From a virus: a DNA stretch of 64,000 bases. Positions 47,382 through 55,783 of this stretch are shown in pieces; the first letter of the stretch is position 1, and every line of letters begins with the position of its first letter. The stretch spans positions 248,001-312,000 of IMG/VR virus record IMGVR_UViG_3300031957_002643. The stretch is one strand, 5' to 3'. The notes under the pieces are model-generated. The model made no database searches and had not been told where the DNA came from. It was given only the letters and a program-made list of their open reading frames with translations. Made by a program: the position numbers and the translations under genes.

Positions 47382-48181
47382 TGTTCTGGATTGTTCAAGA
47401 AGATTTGTACAATGAGTACAAGTATGACGAATTCCTCAATGCTCTTGATCGTATGAATATCGATCACGTATTGGTGAAGCCGATTCCATTTACAAACACG
47501 CTCGTGAACGAAGATGAAATCCATATCGATGATTCTCAGCCGATTATTGTTTCGGGTTCTGTCTCATTAGTTCGTGTCGCCAGACGCCGTGGTTGGTTGC
47601 CGGGAAGTTTCCATGACCACGATTTCTTTTTTCAAGAGTGGCGAGATGGATTTGGAAAAGACAATTGTCTAAACGGGCATGCCAAAATCGTAAAGCTCAA
47701 AGATGCGACATTCAATGGTCATGATATCTTTGTTCGACCGATTTTGGATAACAAGTCCTTTTCTGGTGTAGTCATGAATCGAGAAGAATTTATGTCGTGG
47801 CAATCGCATTATGCGTATGTCGAAAGAACGGATGAATTTCAAACACTACATCAAGATACCGAAATCATGATGTGTCGGCCTAAGAACATCATGGCTGAAT
47901 ATCGATTTTTTGTCGCAGATGGAAAAGTTGTCACTGGCAGTCTTTATGTTCGTGGTCGTCGCGTTGTCTATGAAGAATGCCATGAAGAAGATGTTATCGA
48001 GTTCACGCAATCAATGGTAGATAAATTTCAACCAGCTAAAGCGTTTGTGTTGGACGTTGCAAGAATCGATGGTGGATTCAAAATTATCGAAGTGAACAAT
48101 TTCAATTCTGCGGGCTTTTATGCATGTGATGTCGTCAAGATAATTAATGCAGTAGAAGAAATGACTGAATTTTATTCTTGA
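47381..48181 (+). CDS. ATP-grasp (R2K-type) protein
   Basis: 266 aa. HDIFVRPILDNKSFSGVVM, ITAEYRFF-like MAEYRFFVADGKVVTGSLY and DVARIDGGFKIIEVNNFNSA are the ATP- and metal-binding blocks of the R2K clade of ATP-grasp ligases, known from phages and polyvalent proteins. They likely join a carboxylate to an amine on a peptide or small molecule; partner unknown. Last gene of the paralogue operon. Confidence 0.8.
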   Translation: MFWIVQEDLYNEYKYDEFLNALDRMNIDHVLVKPIPFTNTLVNEDEIHIDDSQPIIVSGSVSLVRVARRRGWLPGSFHDHDFFFQEWRDGFGKDNCLNGHAKIVKLKDATFNGHDIFVRPILDNKSFSGVVMNREEFMSWQSHYAYVERTDEFQTLHQDTEIMMCRPKNIMAEYRFFVADGKVVTGSLYVRGRRVVYEECHEEDVIEFTQSMVDKFQPAKAFVLDVARIDGGFKIIEVNNFNSAGFYACDVVKIINAVEEMTEFYS

Positions 48182-48206
48182 CGAGAATATAACTACCGTA
48201 TATAAG
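48178..48206 (+). promoter_or_regulatory. sigma70-like promoter of the structured-RNA locus
   Basis: TTGACG (48178-48183), 17 nt, TATAAG (48201-48206), overlapping the stop of the ATP-grasp gene. Confidence 0.82.
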
Positions 48207-48247
48207 AGTTTTCATCGGGATTGGCCCGCACGATTTGGAGAAATTAA

Positions 48248-48391
48248 ATGGCAAAGAAGACGAATGCATCGAATGCAAGCAATCGGCGTGATCCGGTGAA
48301 GAAGCGTACTTCCATCGGCAATTCTACTCGTTCGCGTCCGACGAACAAGCATTCGACGTTCAAGCGTACTCGCGGGCAGGGTCGTCCGTAA
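48248..48391 (+). CDS. Tiny, highly basic protein
   Basis: 47 aa, rich in Arg/Lys/Ser/Thr/Asn (NRRDPVKKRTSIGNSTRSRP, ending KRTRGQGRP) and with no hydrophobic core. GGAG site 7 nt ahead of ATG 48248 and its own promoter. Looks like an unstructured nucleic-acid binder. The only coding gene between the ATP-grasp gene and the long structured region, so an RNA partner role is a reasonable guess. Confidence 0.65.
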   Translation: MAKKTNASNASNRRDPVKKRTSIGNSTRSRPTNKHSTFKRTRGQGRP

Positions 48392-48785
48392 GAGTTAAGG
48401 GAAACTAGGCGTCTGGCCAAGAGGACGTAGGGTCAATCCGCCCAAGCGAAGCGCGAGATACCCGATAAGCTCAGTGTAGACATGATTAGATCGCTGCAAT
48501 GTTCGTGTCGTCGGTCTAGTGGAACTTTGCTGGTGGTAGGCGATAAAAAATCCTACCTGACAAGGATACAAGCAAAACGAACGTATATCGGTTTTGTCGT
48601 CGGTCAGGTACCATCAGTTAATACAGTTTGGTAGCAGAGCGCGGAATGGAATGCCTTTCGCGGGGTAAGGGCAGCGGAGTAATTGACCGCCAGCTAAATC
48701 CCCTCAAGCACCGGGCGCGAAGGACGAGAACAGAGACTCGTTAAGTGACAGTTTAGCACCTGATCCTACCAATCCAATTTTCTTC
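48392..48785 (+). ncRNA. Structured RNA region A
   Basis: About 390 nt directly behind the tiny basic gene, with no ORF. Helices visible: CCTACCTGAC with GTCAGGTA, CAAAACGA with TCGGTTTTG nested inside, GTAGG/CCTAC, and ACGAG/CTCGT near 48723-48741. A motif GCGAAGGACGAGA...AGAGACTCG (48716-48740) recurs in region B. Not tmRNA, RNase P or 6S by their known motifs. Confidence 0.55.
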
Positions 48786-48814
48786 TTGACTTATATCACT
48801 GGTACGTATATAAG
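48786..48814 (+). promoter_or_regulatory. sigma70-like promoter for region B
   Basis: TTGACT (48786-48791), 17 nt, TATAAG (48809-48814). Confidence 0.82.
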
Positions 48815-48873
48815 TAAGAACACAGTCGGCAACAAAGATCGACAAGAAAACTGACAAATACTGAAAAAACTTC

Positions 48874-48902
48874 TTGACTTTTGTTTGTGTGTCCTATATA
48901 AA
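48874..48902 (+). promoter_or_regulatory. Second sigma70-like promoter for region B
   Basis: TTGACT (48874-48879), 17 nt, TATAAA (48897-48902). Tandem strong promoters with no gene behind them for 3 kb. Confidence 0.85.
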
Positions 48903-49298
48903 GGTTACAACGAAAGTTGCTCTTTGACATTGTTGGGAAATAAGTGAGACGAACCGATCTTCACGGGTCCATCGGACCTTTGATTAGCATGTATCTCTAT
49001 TGTTCTGCCTTAACAGACCTGTTCTTTACCGGGCAGAATGGTGCGAAGACGAGAGTAGAGACTCGATCCTTAGACTTGATGTGGAGTTTGCAAGCTGCCA
49101 CGAGATAAGGACAAACTCTGATGGCCCCTTGAAGGTCGGTTCGTTGGCAAAGCGTTGATCCGGGCGTGTAGATGGTGTGGACACCATACCGGATAACCCT
49201 TTAATAATCGCCTGACTTAAATATCGGGCTAACCCAGAAAGAAAACACTCCTAAAGAAATAAGGCGTAGTGTTCCTTCCGAGGCGATTAACAAGTTTT

Positions 49299-49374
49299 GC
49301 GGGATGATGGTGTAATGGAAACACGGTCTACAGTAGTAGGACATCTAGTAAGGTTCAATTCCTTACCCCTCGCA
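49299..49374 (+). other. tRNA-like module 1 within region B
   Basis: Acceptor-like TGCGGG/CCTCGCA, D-like arm GGTGTAATGGAAACAC, hairpin GTC-TAC-AGTA-GTA-GGAC with a bulged G, and T arm GTAAGG-TTCAATT-CCTTAC. No proper anticodon loop and no CCA. Mimic or decayed tRNA. Confidence 0.5.
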
Positions 49375-49902
49375 TTTGAGAATTTGCATCTGACCCTGTT
49401 TTGGCTTGGTGACCGATAGCGCTAAGACCACCGCGTGTGGAGAAAAGGCGTGTGTAGGAGCTTCGTCTGAAACTGTGGCGACACGGCACTTTAAAGCCGG
49501 TGATGTAATGTGGATGGGCGTTTTTGGAAGCCACGATCCACCGCGTTGCAACTGAGAGCACATAAAGCCGACAGTACATCGGTAAAAGTGCAGCCCCAAA
49601 GGCCACGGGGAACCGAAAACATCTTCCGCAACGGTTTCTATAAGATGTGATCGGGCAGCGCGTTAAATCTTTATCTAGTTGATAGACTAATTGAAAGAGT
49701 GAAAGTACTTTCGAGAAAGTGGAACCTCTGCATCGATGAACTCATCTGAAATACCAATTGTAACAATCGCAAATGCTATAAAAACCGTGAGCAAGGAGAA
49801 TGGCCTTGACAGGCAATTGGTAGGAAGGATGTTTAGTAGTCGATATATGCGAAGCGAAGTGTAGAAGGTATGGAAACTTTAGTAAGGGGAAGTCGCCCGG
49901 AC

Positions 49903-49957
49903 AGCAGTTGCGATTTAAACCGGGAAATATTGGTTCGATTCCAATGAAACTAGGCCT
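49903..49957 (+). other. Half-tRNA-like module (anticodon stem plus T arm)
   Basis: CCCGG/CCGGG stem with a 19-nt loop, then a short linker and a canonical T arm ATTGG-TTCGATT-CCAAT. No matching 5' acceptor or D arm found upstream. Confidence 0.45.
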
Positions 49958-50079
49958 CATTTGTGCGAATGCACACAACATAATCCGTGAGCAAGTGCTG
50001 GTTCGGGACGTGATACTAGTTAGTCACTGAACCTGTAAAATAAAGGCACCGATCCTTTCGAGGTGGACGCCACGACCTG

Positions 50080-50154
50080 ACCGGCTGGTGTATGATAGGA
50101 AACACGCCCCTATTAACGGGGAATACGGTAGATGCAAGTTCTGCCCGGTCCAAT
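50080..50154 (+). other. tRNA-like module 2 within region B
   Basis: GACCGG/CCGGTC acceptor-like stem, D-like arm GTGTATGATAGGAAACAC (very like module 1), CCCC-TATTAAC-GGGG hairpin, and a T-like arm GGTAGA-TGCAAGT-TCTGCC, then CA. Cloverleaf-shaped but lacks U33 and the normal T loop. Confidence 0.5.
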
Positions 50155-51661
50155 AAATTCCTCTATCATGAGGATATGTAATTGCAGTAACGCCGATTAT
50201 GGTGATCGAACCTTACTGTAATAAATCCCGTTCATACCGGGTAAAAGGCCTAACCAGCCAGTATGACCGCATCGTGACTAGTGTAAAGCCCACATCTGAT
50301 TCGAACGGGTGTGTGGATAAAAGAAGCACGTCCCTCTTCGATAGGGCAAGTGTCGGTTGCAAGTCCGCCGCACGATGCAACAGGTTTTGGTGAGCAGTTG
50401 GTTTTGAAACCTTCGGAATGCCGACAGTCGTAGTAGCGCACGGCCACCACATTTGTTCTACTTAGGACCGACAAAACGATTGATCCCCATAATCTTTCGT
50501 ACAAAACGGTCGCCTACTGATGGAGTAGGAGAATTCGGATCATGAAGCCCACGAAAAGGGTGGATTGTTTCGGAGTATAGCAATCCGGGGCTTGATCTCT
50601 CCGGGGAACAATAGACTGGTGTGGAAATGCAGATATCTCAGCAGGGGACATCAATGCGCCATGTAAAAGGATGCGCGCTCCTGACCAGTTGAGTTCCGAA
50701 TTAAAACCATCGTTCGCCAGATGCATATGGCCAATCTTGGGAGAACACGTGCTGTGTCGCGGTGATTGCAGTAAATAATACGTGAGGTAAAAGTCCTAAC
50801 AACGCCGCGTCGTTTCAAAGAATGCGGTTCCTAGCACATTTGTGGAGTGGATAGGAGCAAAAGCCTGATGCCCATGACAAAGTTCTCTTTGCCCATCAGG
50901 AAATAGCATTTGGGGACTACCGGGAGAGTTCGGTGCTACATACGAGTCCAGACCGTGATGGTATGTTTTCCGAGATAAGCAAAGAAAACATGAAGGCCTC
51001 CATCATGGAACAGCGTACAGATGTCCTTTTTGTCTAAATGGCAGGGTTGATGCTTATCGTCTAATGTCGTGGCCGATTAGGACCTGAAATCGTATGTATT
51101 CTCGTGACGATGATGTAACCGTTAAGACACATCTTCGTTTATTGCATGCACAATGGTGGGAAGATCGGTTCTGTCAGACCGTGATTTGCCAGAGATGCTT
51201 GCTGCGAGAATGAAACTTGAAGTTCCTACATGCCCTGATGGCGAAGCCGGTAGGATTAAATTAGTTGGATGCGCTCAGCTTCAAGTTTCAAAGTTCCGCT
51301 AGTGCACATGCGGAAGCAAGTGTGTGAAGGTATCCGTCAAACGTAAAAGTTTTGGTCCCCTTCTGACCTGTATAAACTAAGACGCCAGAACACAACGTAA
51401 CAGGAGTTGTTTTGGCCATGGGTTAGCTACCATGACTTTGAGCGTCACCACACTTGCACAAGTTTTAGCTGCCACCATCGTATGGTTCGGACAGCCTATT
51501 GAATGAAATAGGAATAAGCAGTGATTGATCTGAAAGCCGTGATGATCAAATTAATAGAATCTGTGAACGAGTAAATGAAGCAAAAGTCATCAGGAGTGAT
51601 CATTACTGGTGGTGAGTAGTGAAACTGAAAGGGAACAAGGAGATCAAGCAGGGAGCAGGTC

Positions 51662-51716
51662 CACAACCTTTAGGGCGTCCGTGGAATTAGAGGTTCGAGT
51701 CCTCTTTTGGTCTATA
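51662..51716 (+). other. Second half-tRNA-like module
   Basis: TCCAC/GTGGA stem with a 16-nt loop, a short linker, then a canonical T arm AGAGG-TTCGAGT-CCTCT. Same plan as the module at 49903. Confidence 0.45.
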
Positions 51717-51826
51717 TTCCGGTTGCCGGGAATGAAATACTCGCCCCTGTTGTAAAGGGAAATGAGATAGCTGATCGCTTGATGCCTTGGCGGGTGGATG
51801 GTGTGATGTACGTGGCATTAAAGTTT

Positions 51827-51877
51827 CAGGACGTTCTTTTGTCGTTCTCTCCCCGATTAAAACGAGAGAACGTCCTG
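51827..51877 (+). promoter_or_regulatory. Mutually exclusive hairpins at the end of region B
   Basis: AGAACGTCCTG (51867-51877) can pair with CAGGACGTTCT (51827-51837, 11 bp), while GAGAGAAC (51864-51871) can instead pair with GTTCTCTC (51844-51851). The two helices share bases, as in a terminator/antiterminator pair or switch. Confidence 0.5.
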
Positions 51878-52031
51878 CATCCATATCAGGGAAAGGAGAT
51901 CATAACCGGGTCGGTACAAAGGAATGATCTCTGGTAGTGAGGATGGTAGTCCGATTAACCCCATGGACATTGCCCCCTGATCGTTATAACTCACTTATTT
52001 TCCAACAATGCATTCCTAGAGGAATAAACCA

Positions 52032-52436
52032 ATGGACATCTGGATCAAACACGACCTTTCACATGCACGTATCAAAAAGACCGAATCTTGGAATTATGAA
52101 CAGGATTGCGTTAATGGTATGTTGACGCCCGGTGATACTTTGTACGGTGTTCAACTTATTACATACGCATATGATTCATTTGGAAAATCAAAAGAGCCAT
52201 CAAAAACATGGCTTTATTTGACTGGTGATCCTACCGATCTTCTTGACTTAATCGATGAGATCGATGAATATCTGTCTTCTTATTCCGAAGATGAGTTGAA
52301 CCAATCCCAATTCGAGTATATCAATCTTGAAACTAAAAAGTTCAAGTTTCGCGATTCGGATAGATATATTGGAGATTTCAAGGGATGGGGCACATCGTAT
52401 GATTCTGTGAATATAAAGATTATCCCCGTTCTATAA
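52032..52436 (+). CDS. Hypothetical acidic protein
   Basis: 134 aa, unrecognised; helical acidic middle (DPTDLLDLIDEIDEYLSSYS) between beta-rich ends. AGAGGA site at ATG 52032. Confidence 0.68.
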   Translation: MDIWIKHDLSHARIKKTESWNYEQDCVNGMLTPGDTLYGVQLITYAYDSFGKSKEPSKTWLYLTGDPTDLLDLIDEIDEYLSSYSEDELNQSQFEYINLETKKFKFRDSDRYIGDFKGWGTSYDSVNIKIIPVL

Positions 52437-52453
52437 GAGACCCCTGATCACAC

Positions 52454-52510
52454 ATCCTTGGCTCTGGTGATTTGGGTGTAACACCAAGGACAGCCCCCTT
52501 CGAGGGCTGT
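52454..52510 (+). terminator. Tandem hairpins, probable terminator
   Basis: CCTTGG/CCAAGG around a long loop, then ACAGCCC-CCTTCGA-GGGCTGT. No U-tract follows. Confidence 0.45.
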
Positions 52511-52563
52511 ATGCAATCATATAATATTGACCGTATCAAGATTGGCCAACCAGTTAGATGCAG

Positions 52564-52595
52564 AAAAGGGCCGGGTTATCCCAGCCCTTTTCATT
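52564..52595. terminator. Bidirectional terminator
   Basis: AAAAGGGC/GCCCTTTT with an inner GGG/CCC: a U-rich tail on both strands between convergent genes. Confidence 0.8.
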
Positions 52596-53073
52596 ATTGT
52601 ACAAATTCGGAATTATAAGATGTGACAGTTTGCTTACCGTACTGATTGATTGATCTGTCATCATAGCAATCGATGACCTGCTTAACTCGGTTTCTGGCAT
52701 CGCCGTTATGTGTATCATCATACAATTTGAATTTAATACCCATGGCGGATTTCAATTCCAATGCACCGGTTGTTAACTCGTCGATACTTTTAGTGACTTC
52801 CACTCTTCCAGAGTCAATATATTTCGATGCAGACATTGATGCGTTCAAATCATGAAGCGTCTTGAGGGCATCATCAGAAGTTTCTAGAATTGCAGTGATC
52901 GTGTTATCAAATTGTTCATTGTGAGCACGAAGATGGTCTTCCCATTCATTATTTCTTTGTTTGAGATTTTCGATGGATTCGTTGATTTTGATTTCTTCAG
53001 CAGACAATTCTGGTTCTGGTTTGGAGAACCATCCGGTGACTGCATTCCATAAATGAGACAATGGATTTTTCAT
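52594..53073 (-). CDS. Hypothetical coiled-coil protein
   Basis: 159 aa from ATG 53073 (AAGGAA site). Amphipathic start (MKNPLSHLWNAVTGWFSKPE), then acidic helices. Unrecognised; possible membrane-surface association. Confidence 0.65.
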   Translation of the reverse strand: MKNPLSHLWNAVTGWFSKPEPELSAEEIKINESIENLKQRNNEWEDHLRAHNEQFDNTITAILETSDDALKTLHDLNASMSASKYIDSGRVEVTKSIDELTTGALELKSAMGIKFKLYDDTHNGDARNRVKQVIDCYDDRSINQYGKQTVTSYNSEFVQ

Positions 53074-53137
53074 TTTGGTTTCCTTTTGAATTTGCACTTT
53101 ACATCATATGATATTTGGTATAAGTAATAAGCACAAC

Positions 53138-53213
53138 GCGGGTGTAGCTTAGTGGCTAAAGCGTCTGGTTGCCATCCAGAAGATCGCGGGTTCGAATCCC
53201 GCCATCCGCTCCA
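53138..53213 (+). tRNA. tRNA-Gly(GCC)
   Basis: Acceptor GCGGGTG/CATCCGC, discriminator T, encoded CCA, anticodon loop TTGCCAT (GCC). A TATAAG box lies at 53119-53124 with a poor -35. Confidence 0.93.
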
Positions 53214-53222
53214 TTTTCAAAA

Positions 53223-53774
53223 TTATCGTAGTACAGATCGAGTAAGCATGATGTTGCTTACTTTCTTTTTGATTTCTTCAACGCCATCTTCATTCCCCTC
53301 AATTTCTTCATAGGTGATTTCGTAATCATCGAGCATGGTCTTGATGGTGGTATCGATTTCAACAGATTCTTTGAGCGAATGAACTCGACCTTTTGGATTG
53401 AATTTTTTCTGTCTGTTCAAAAAGAAATTCACATTATCATGCTGATCAAATTGCCAACGAACCAGTTCATCGAATGATTCTGGATAATGCTCGCCTCTGT
53501 AAATTGAACAGAGTAACAGTGGACTATCAGTGATCACTGCGTCCACTTTGTCTTTCAATATTTCAATTCTATTGGTTTGCTTCCCTAGCAAATAAATTTG
53601 ATTCCCAAGAGTCTGATTGCGTTCTTCCCAAACCAATTCTTTGGCGTATTCAGTAACCAATTCAACATTATACCCTTTTTGTTTGAGGGAACCAAATAGA
53701 AGGGCGGCAGTTGTTGATTTTCCACATCCGGGTCCACCGAAAAAATTAATGACGAGAGGTTTCTTGAAGATCAT
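53223..53774 (-). CDS. P-loop kinase-like protein (AAA_28/NadR-like)
   Basis: 183 aa. Walker A GGPGCGKST at residues 13-21, VELVTEYAKELVWEE resembling the lid/substrate segment of NadR-type nicotinamide riboside kinases and AAA_28 proteins, and VDAVITDSPLLLC as Walker B. Given the NAD genes elsewhere in the window, ribosylnicotinamide kinase activity is tempting but not shown; deoxynucleotide kinase is an alternative. Confidence 0.65.
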   Translation of the reverse strand: MIFKKPLVINFFGGPGCGKSTTAALLFGSLKQKGYNVELVTEYAKELVWEERNQTLGNQIYLLGKQTNRIEILKDKVDAVITDSPLLLCSIYRGEHYPESFDELVRWQFDQHDNVNFFLNRQKKFNPKGRVHSLKESVEIDTTIKTMLDDYEITYEEIEGNEDGVEEIKKKVSNIMLTRSVLR

Positions 53775-53853
53775 TGGGATAGTTGCTCCTATTTTCTTTA
53801 GAATATGACATGAAAAAACTTTTGCATGCGCTCTAAGTAATATTTGTGAAGGG

Positions 53854-53861
53854 CATAAATA
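53854..53861 (+). promoter_or_regulatory. Late promoter box of the structural block
   Basis: CATAAATA; expected start about 53867, 27 nt before ATG 53894 and its GGAG site. Confidence 0.6.
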
Positions 53862-53893
53862 TACCTGTCACAAATAAATGGAGCGACGATAAT

Positions 53894-54142
53894 ATGAGTG
53901 CTGATACTAAAGAAGCAACCCAAACAGAAACACCAGAAGTCTCTGCACCGCAAGTGCAAGAAGAGACGGCAAATAAACCGCTTGAAGATTTGGTGGTTAG
54001 AGATGGAATCATCATGTTGCAGCTTGTTGATAGGCTGTTCCAACGTGGTGCGGTCCAAGGCCGCGAAGCTCTTCCAGTCGGTATTCTCCGTCAGAAGATT
54101 GCTGAATCGCTTGCTAAGCAAGGCGTTTCGGAACAACAATAA
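53894..54142 (+). CDS. Small acidic protein, start of structural block
   Basis: 82 aa from ATG 53894 (GGAG site). Disordered acidic first half (ATQTETPEVSAPQVQEETAN), helical second half. Unrecognised. Confidence 0.62.
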   Translation: MSADTKEATQTETPEVSAPQVQEETANKPLEDLVVRDGIIMLQLVDRLFQRGAVQGREALPVGILRQKIAESLAKQGVSEQQ

Positions 54143-54152
54143 GGATATTGAT

Positions 54153-55031
54153 ATGAGACATTTTGGAGATCATGATGGCGATCCGTGCCTTCTACTCGGA
54201 TATAGAGCAGACAGCGGTAACCTTTTGCTCATACATTTAGATGATATTGCTGATGGTGCCGAAACCGATGCGTTGGTGAATTTCCTTCAACGATATCGTA
54301 ATAGTAATGATAGTTTGGCGGGAATTATTTCTTCCCATCAAGAATTGTTTATGGGTTATCCATCGTTGACGCTTTATTATGCTAGTAAGCGAGGCCATGA
54401 TGGACAAGCATCTGCATTGCGACAAATCCCAGAATTCTATGTGAAAATGTATGATCGTCAGCAGGCGGAAAGCTGGACTGGATCAGCAGCACGTTATTCA
54501 AATGCTGTGAAGTCACATAGATTCATTGATCGTCTTAATGGATCAATGGGAATCCCGCCAGCCCAACCACAACAGGATTTTCCTGAGACGGTTCAAACGG
54601 GTCAACCTTCAACAGTTGCAGAAGGGGATGCCGCATTGGAATATTTGCGTGCACAGGGGCTTCCTATTCCTGATGCATTTCGTGAACAGACAGTTGACAC
54701 TGCGGTAGTCGAAGATACTCATGAAACACCTGATCTTCCAGAAGCCGCAACTACTGGTCAAATGTCTTTGGCTACTGAATACGTATCAGAGCCAGTAAAT
54801 ACCAATATGGATAACGAATTAAGCCTAAAGATGCTATCCGCATTGGAACGTATCTCTGATCAGATCGCAGAACAAAATGGTAATTTCAAACGTGTGTTCA
54901 AACGCATGGATGATGTTGATACCTCTTTGCGTAGTGCTGCACGCAGCCTAGACAAAGCTGGATTTGATAAACCAGACACGCCTCCTACTCCTGCACAGAG
55001 AAAGAAGGCAAAGAGTGAAGCAAACAACTAA
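54153..55031 (+). CDS. Hypothetical structural-block protein
   Basis: 292 aa from ATG 54153 (AAGGA site). A globular N-terminal domain (about 1-120: HFGDHDGDPCLLLGYRADSG, PSLTLYYASKRG), a Pro/Gln/Thr-rich linker, and a C-terminal coiled coil (SALERISDQIAEQNGNFKRV) ending in a basic tail. Layout suits a tail or baseplate accessory or chaperone; no family recognised. Confidence 0.6.
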   Translation: MRHFGDHDGDPCLLLGYRADSGNLLLIHLDDIADGAETDALVNFLQRYRNSNDSLAGIISSHQELFMGYPSLTLYYASKRGHDGQASALRQIPEFYVKMYDRQQAESWTGSAARYSNAVKSHRFIDRLNGSMGIPPAQPQQDFPETVQTGQPSTVAEGDAALEYLRAQGLPIPDAFREQTVDTAVVEDTHETPDLPEAATTGQMSLATEYVSEPVNTNMDNELSLKMLSALERISDQIAEQNGNFKRVFKRMDDVDTSLRSAARSLDKAGFDKPDTPPTPAQRKKAKSEANN

Positions 55032-55428
55032 CAGTCGTGCCGCTCCGCTCGACATGGAGCTTCCTATCCAAGCTGAATATGGCGAGGACGGGAAGCTCCA
55101 TCTTCATATAAACGCGGATGTAGTCATTCATTATCATGGTGATAAAGCAGAGACTGTTGATGGGTCTGTAGCTGAATTCGTACAAGGTGATAGTTTTGTC
55201 GTCACCAAAGGATCACACCATACTAATCCATGGGGTGCAGAATTTTACGATCAGGTCATCGAGAAAATTCTATCAGATGAAAATCTCAGAGAAGTCATGG
55301 AAGCAAAGCTTCTGATGGAACGAGATCACAAACGTCAAATAAATAGACATATAAGAAAGCAAGAATTGAAACAAAAGCTTGCTAAGAGAAATATTAATCA
55401 CAGAAGAAGGAAGTGTTGTTGTGGCTAG
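55015..55428 (+). CDS. Hypothetical structural-block protein
   Basis: 137 aa from GTG 55015 behind AAGG (ATG 55054 is the alternative). Beta-rich N terminus (GKLHLHINADVVIHYHG), then a long basic helix ending in RRRKCCCG. Overlaps both neighbours. Confidence 0.58.
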   Translation: MKQTTNSRAAPLDMELPIQAEYGEDGKLHLHINADVVIHYHGDKAETVDGSVAEFVQGDSFVVTKGSHHTNPWGAEFYDQVIEKILSDENLREVMEAKLLMERDHKRQINRHIRKQELKQKLAKRNINHRRRKCCCG

Positions 55429-55783
55429 TGATAGTGAAAAGTTGGATAAAATTATTGATCTTCTGACGCAGTTGGTTAATGCGACAACCAATCCGTCAAA
55501 TATTGTTGTACAAGAGCGCCCTTGGTCATTCCGTCTTTTACAGGAACTTGCTACTGGTGAGGATCAAGATGATAATGGAATGGTCTATGGTCATGATTTT
55601 GTTTTCAATCATGTGACCGAATGGCATCCGCCAGCACTTCAAGCATCTGCTTCCAATCTGAAAAAGTCCTTTAAAGGAAAGTCTATTAGCTTTTTGGATT
55701 ACGCCAAGTCTCTAAAGCCGACTGATGAAAAGAAGGGTGCGATCTTGGATTACATTGAGAAGAAACAACAGTTGAATGGTTGA
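55421..55783 (+). CDS. Hypothetical structural-block protein
   Basis: 120 aa from GTG 55421 behind GAAGGA. Acidic; contains ERPWSFRLLQELATGEDQDD and a C-terminal helix. Unrecognised. Coupled to the PAAR-like gene. Confidence 0.58.
   Translation: MASDSEKLDKIIDLLTQLVNATTNPSNIVVQERPWSFRLLQELATGEDQDDNGMVYGHDFVFNHVTEWHPPALQASASNLKKSFKGKSISFLDYAKSLKPTDEKKGAILDYIEKKQQLNG

Larger units (their letters stand above)
48908..51960 (+). ncRNA. Giant structured RNA locus (region B), about 3 kb
   Basis: No supported ORF for about 3 kb; the few open frames of 60-85 codons lack ribosome sites. Complementary segments are dense and nested: TTCTGCC/GGGCAGAA (about 48998-49035), GAGTTTG/CAAACTC (49092-49118), TAATCGCCT/AGGCGATTA (about 49205-49290) enclosing AACACT/AGTGTT, TCCGG/CCGGA around ATGGTG-TGGA-CACCAT, GCATCGTG/CACGATGC (about 50268-50377), CATGG/CCATG near 51418-51433. 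Several tRNA-like arms occur (listed separately). Tandem promoters precede it. In size and ornateness it recalls the phage-borne GOLLD and ROOL RNAs, but is several times longer; I cannot match it to either from memory. It may be one RNA or several processed ones. Confidence 0.6.

Noticed and set aside
49299-49374. Suppressor (CTA) tRNA to explain the amber in PTH2 copy 1
   Set aside because: The anticodon-like hairpin has no 7-nt loop with CTA, and no other tRNA in the window carries that anticodon.
48392-51960. rRNA genes or fragments in the gene-free region
   Set aside because: None of the conserved 16S or 23S landmark sequences I know are present.
48392-51960. tmRNA, RNase P RNA or group I intron
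   Set aside because: No tag-peptide reading frame, no RNase P core motifs, no recognisable intron P7/P3 core or flanking split gene.
53846-53893. Upstream extension of the first structural-block gene
   Set aside because: The extra 16 codons start ahead of the late promoter box and ribosome site; ATG 53894 has the proper GGAG.
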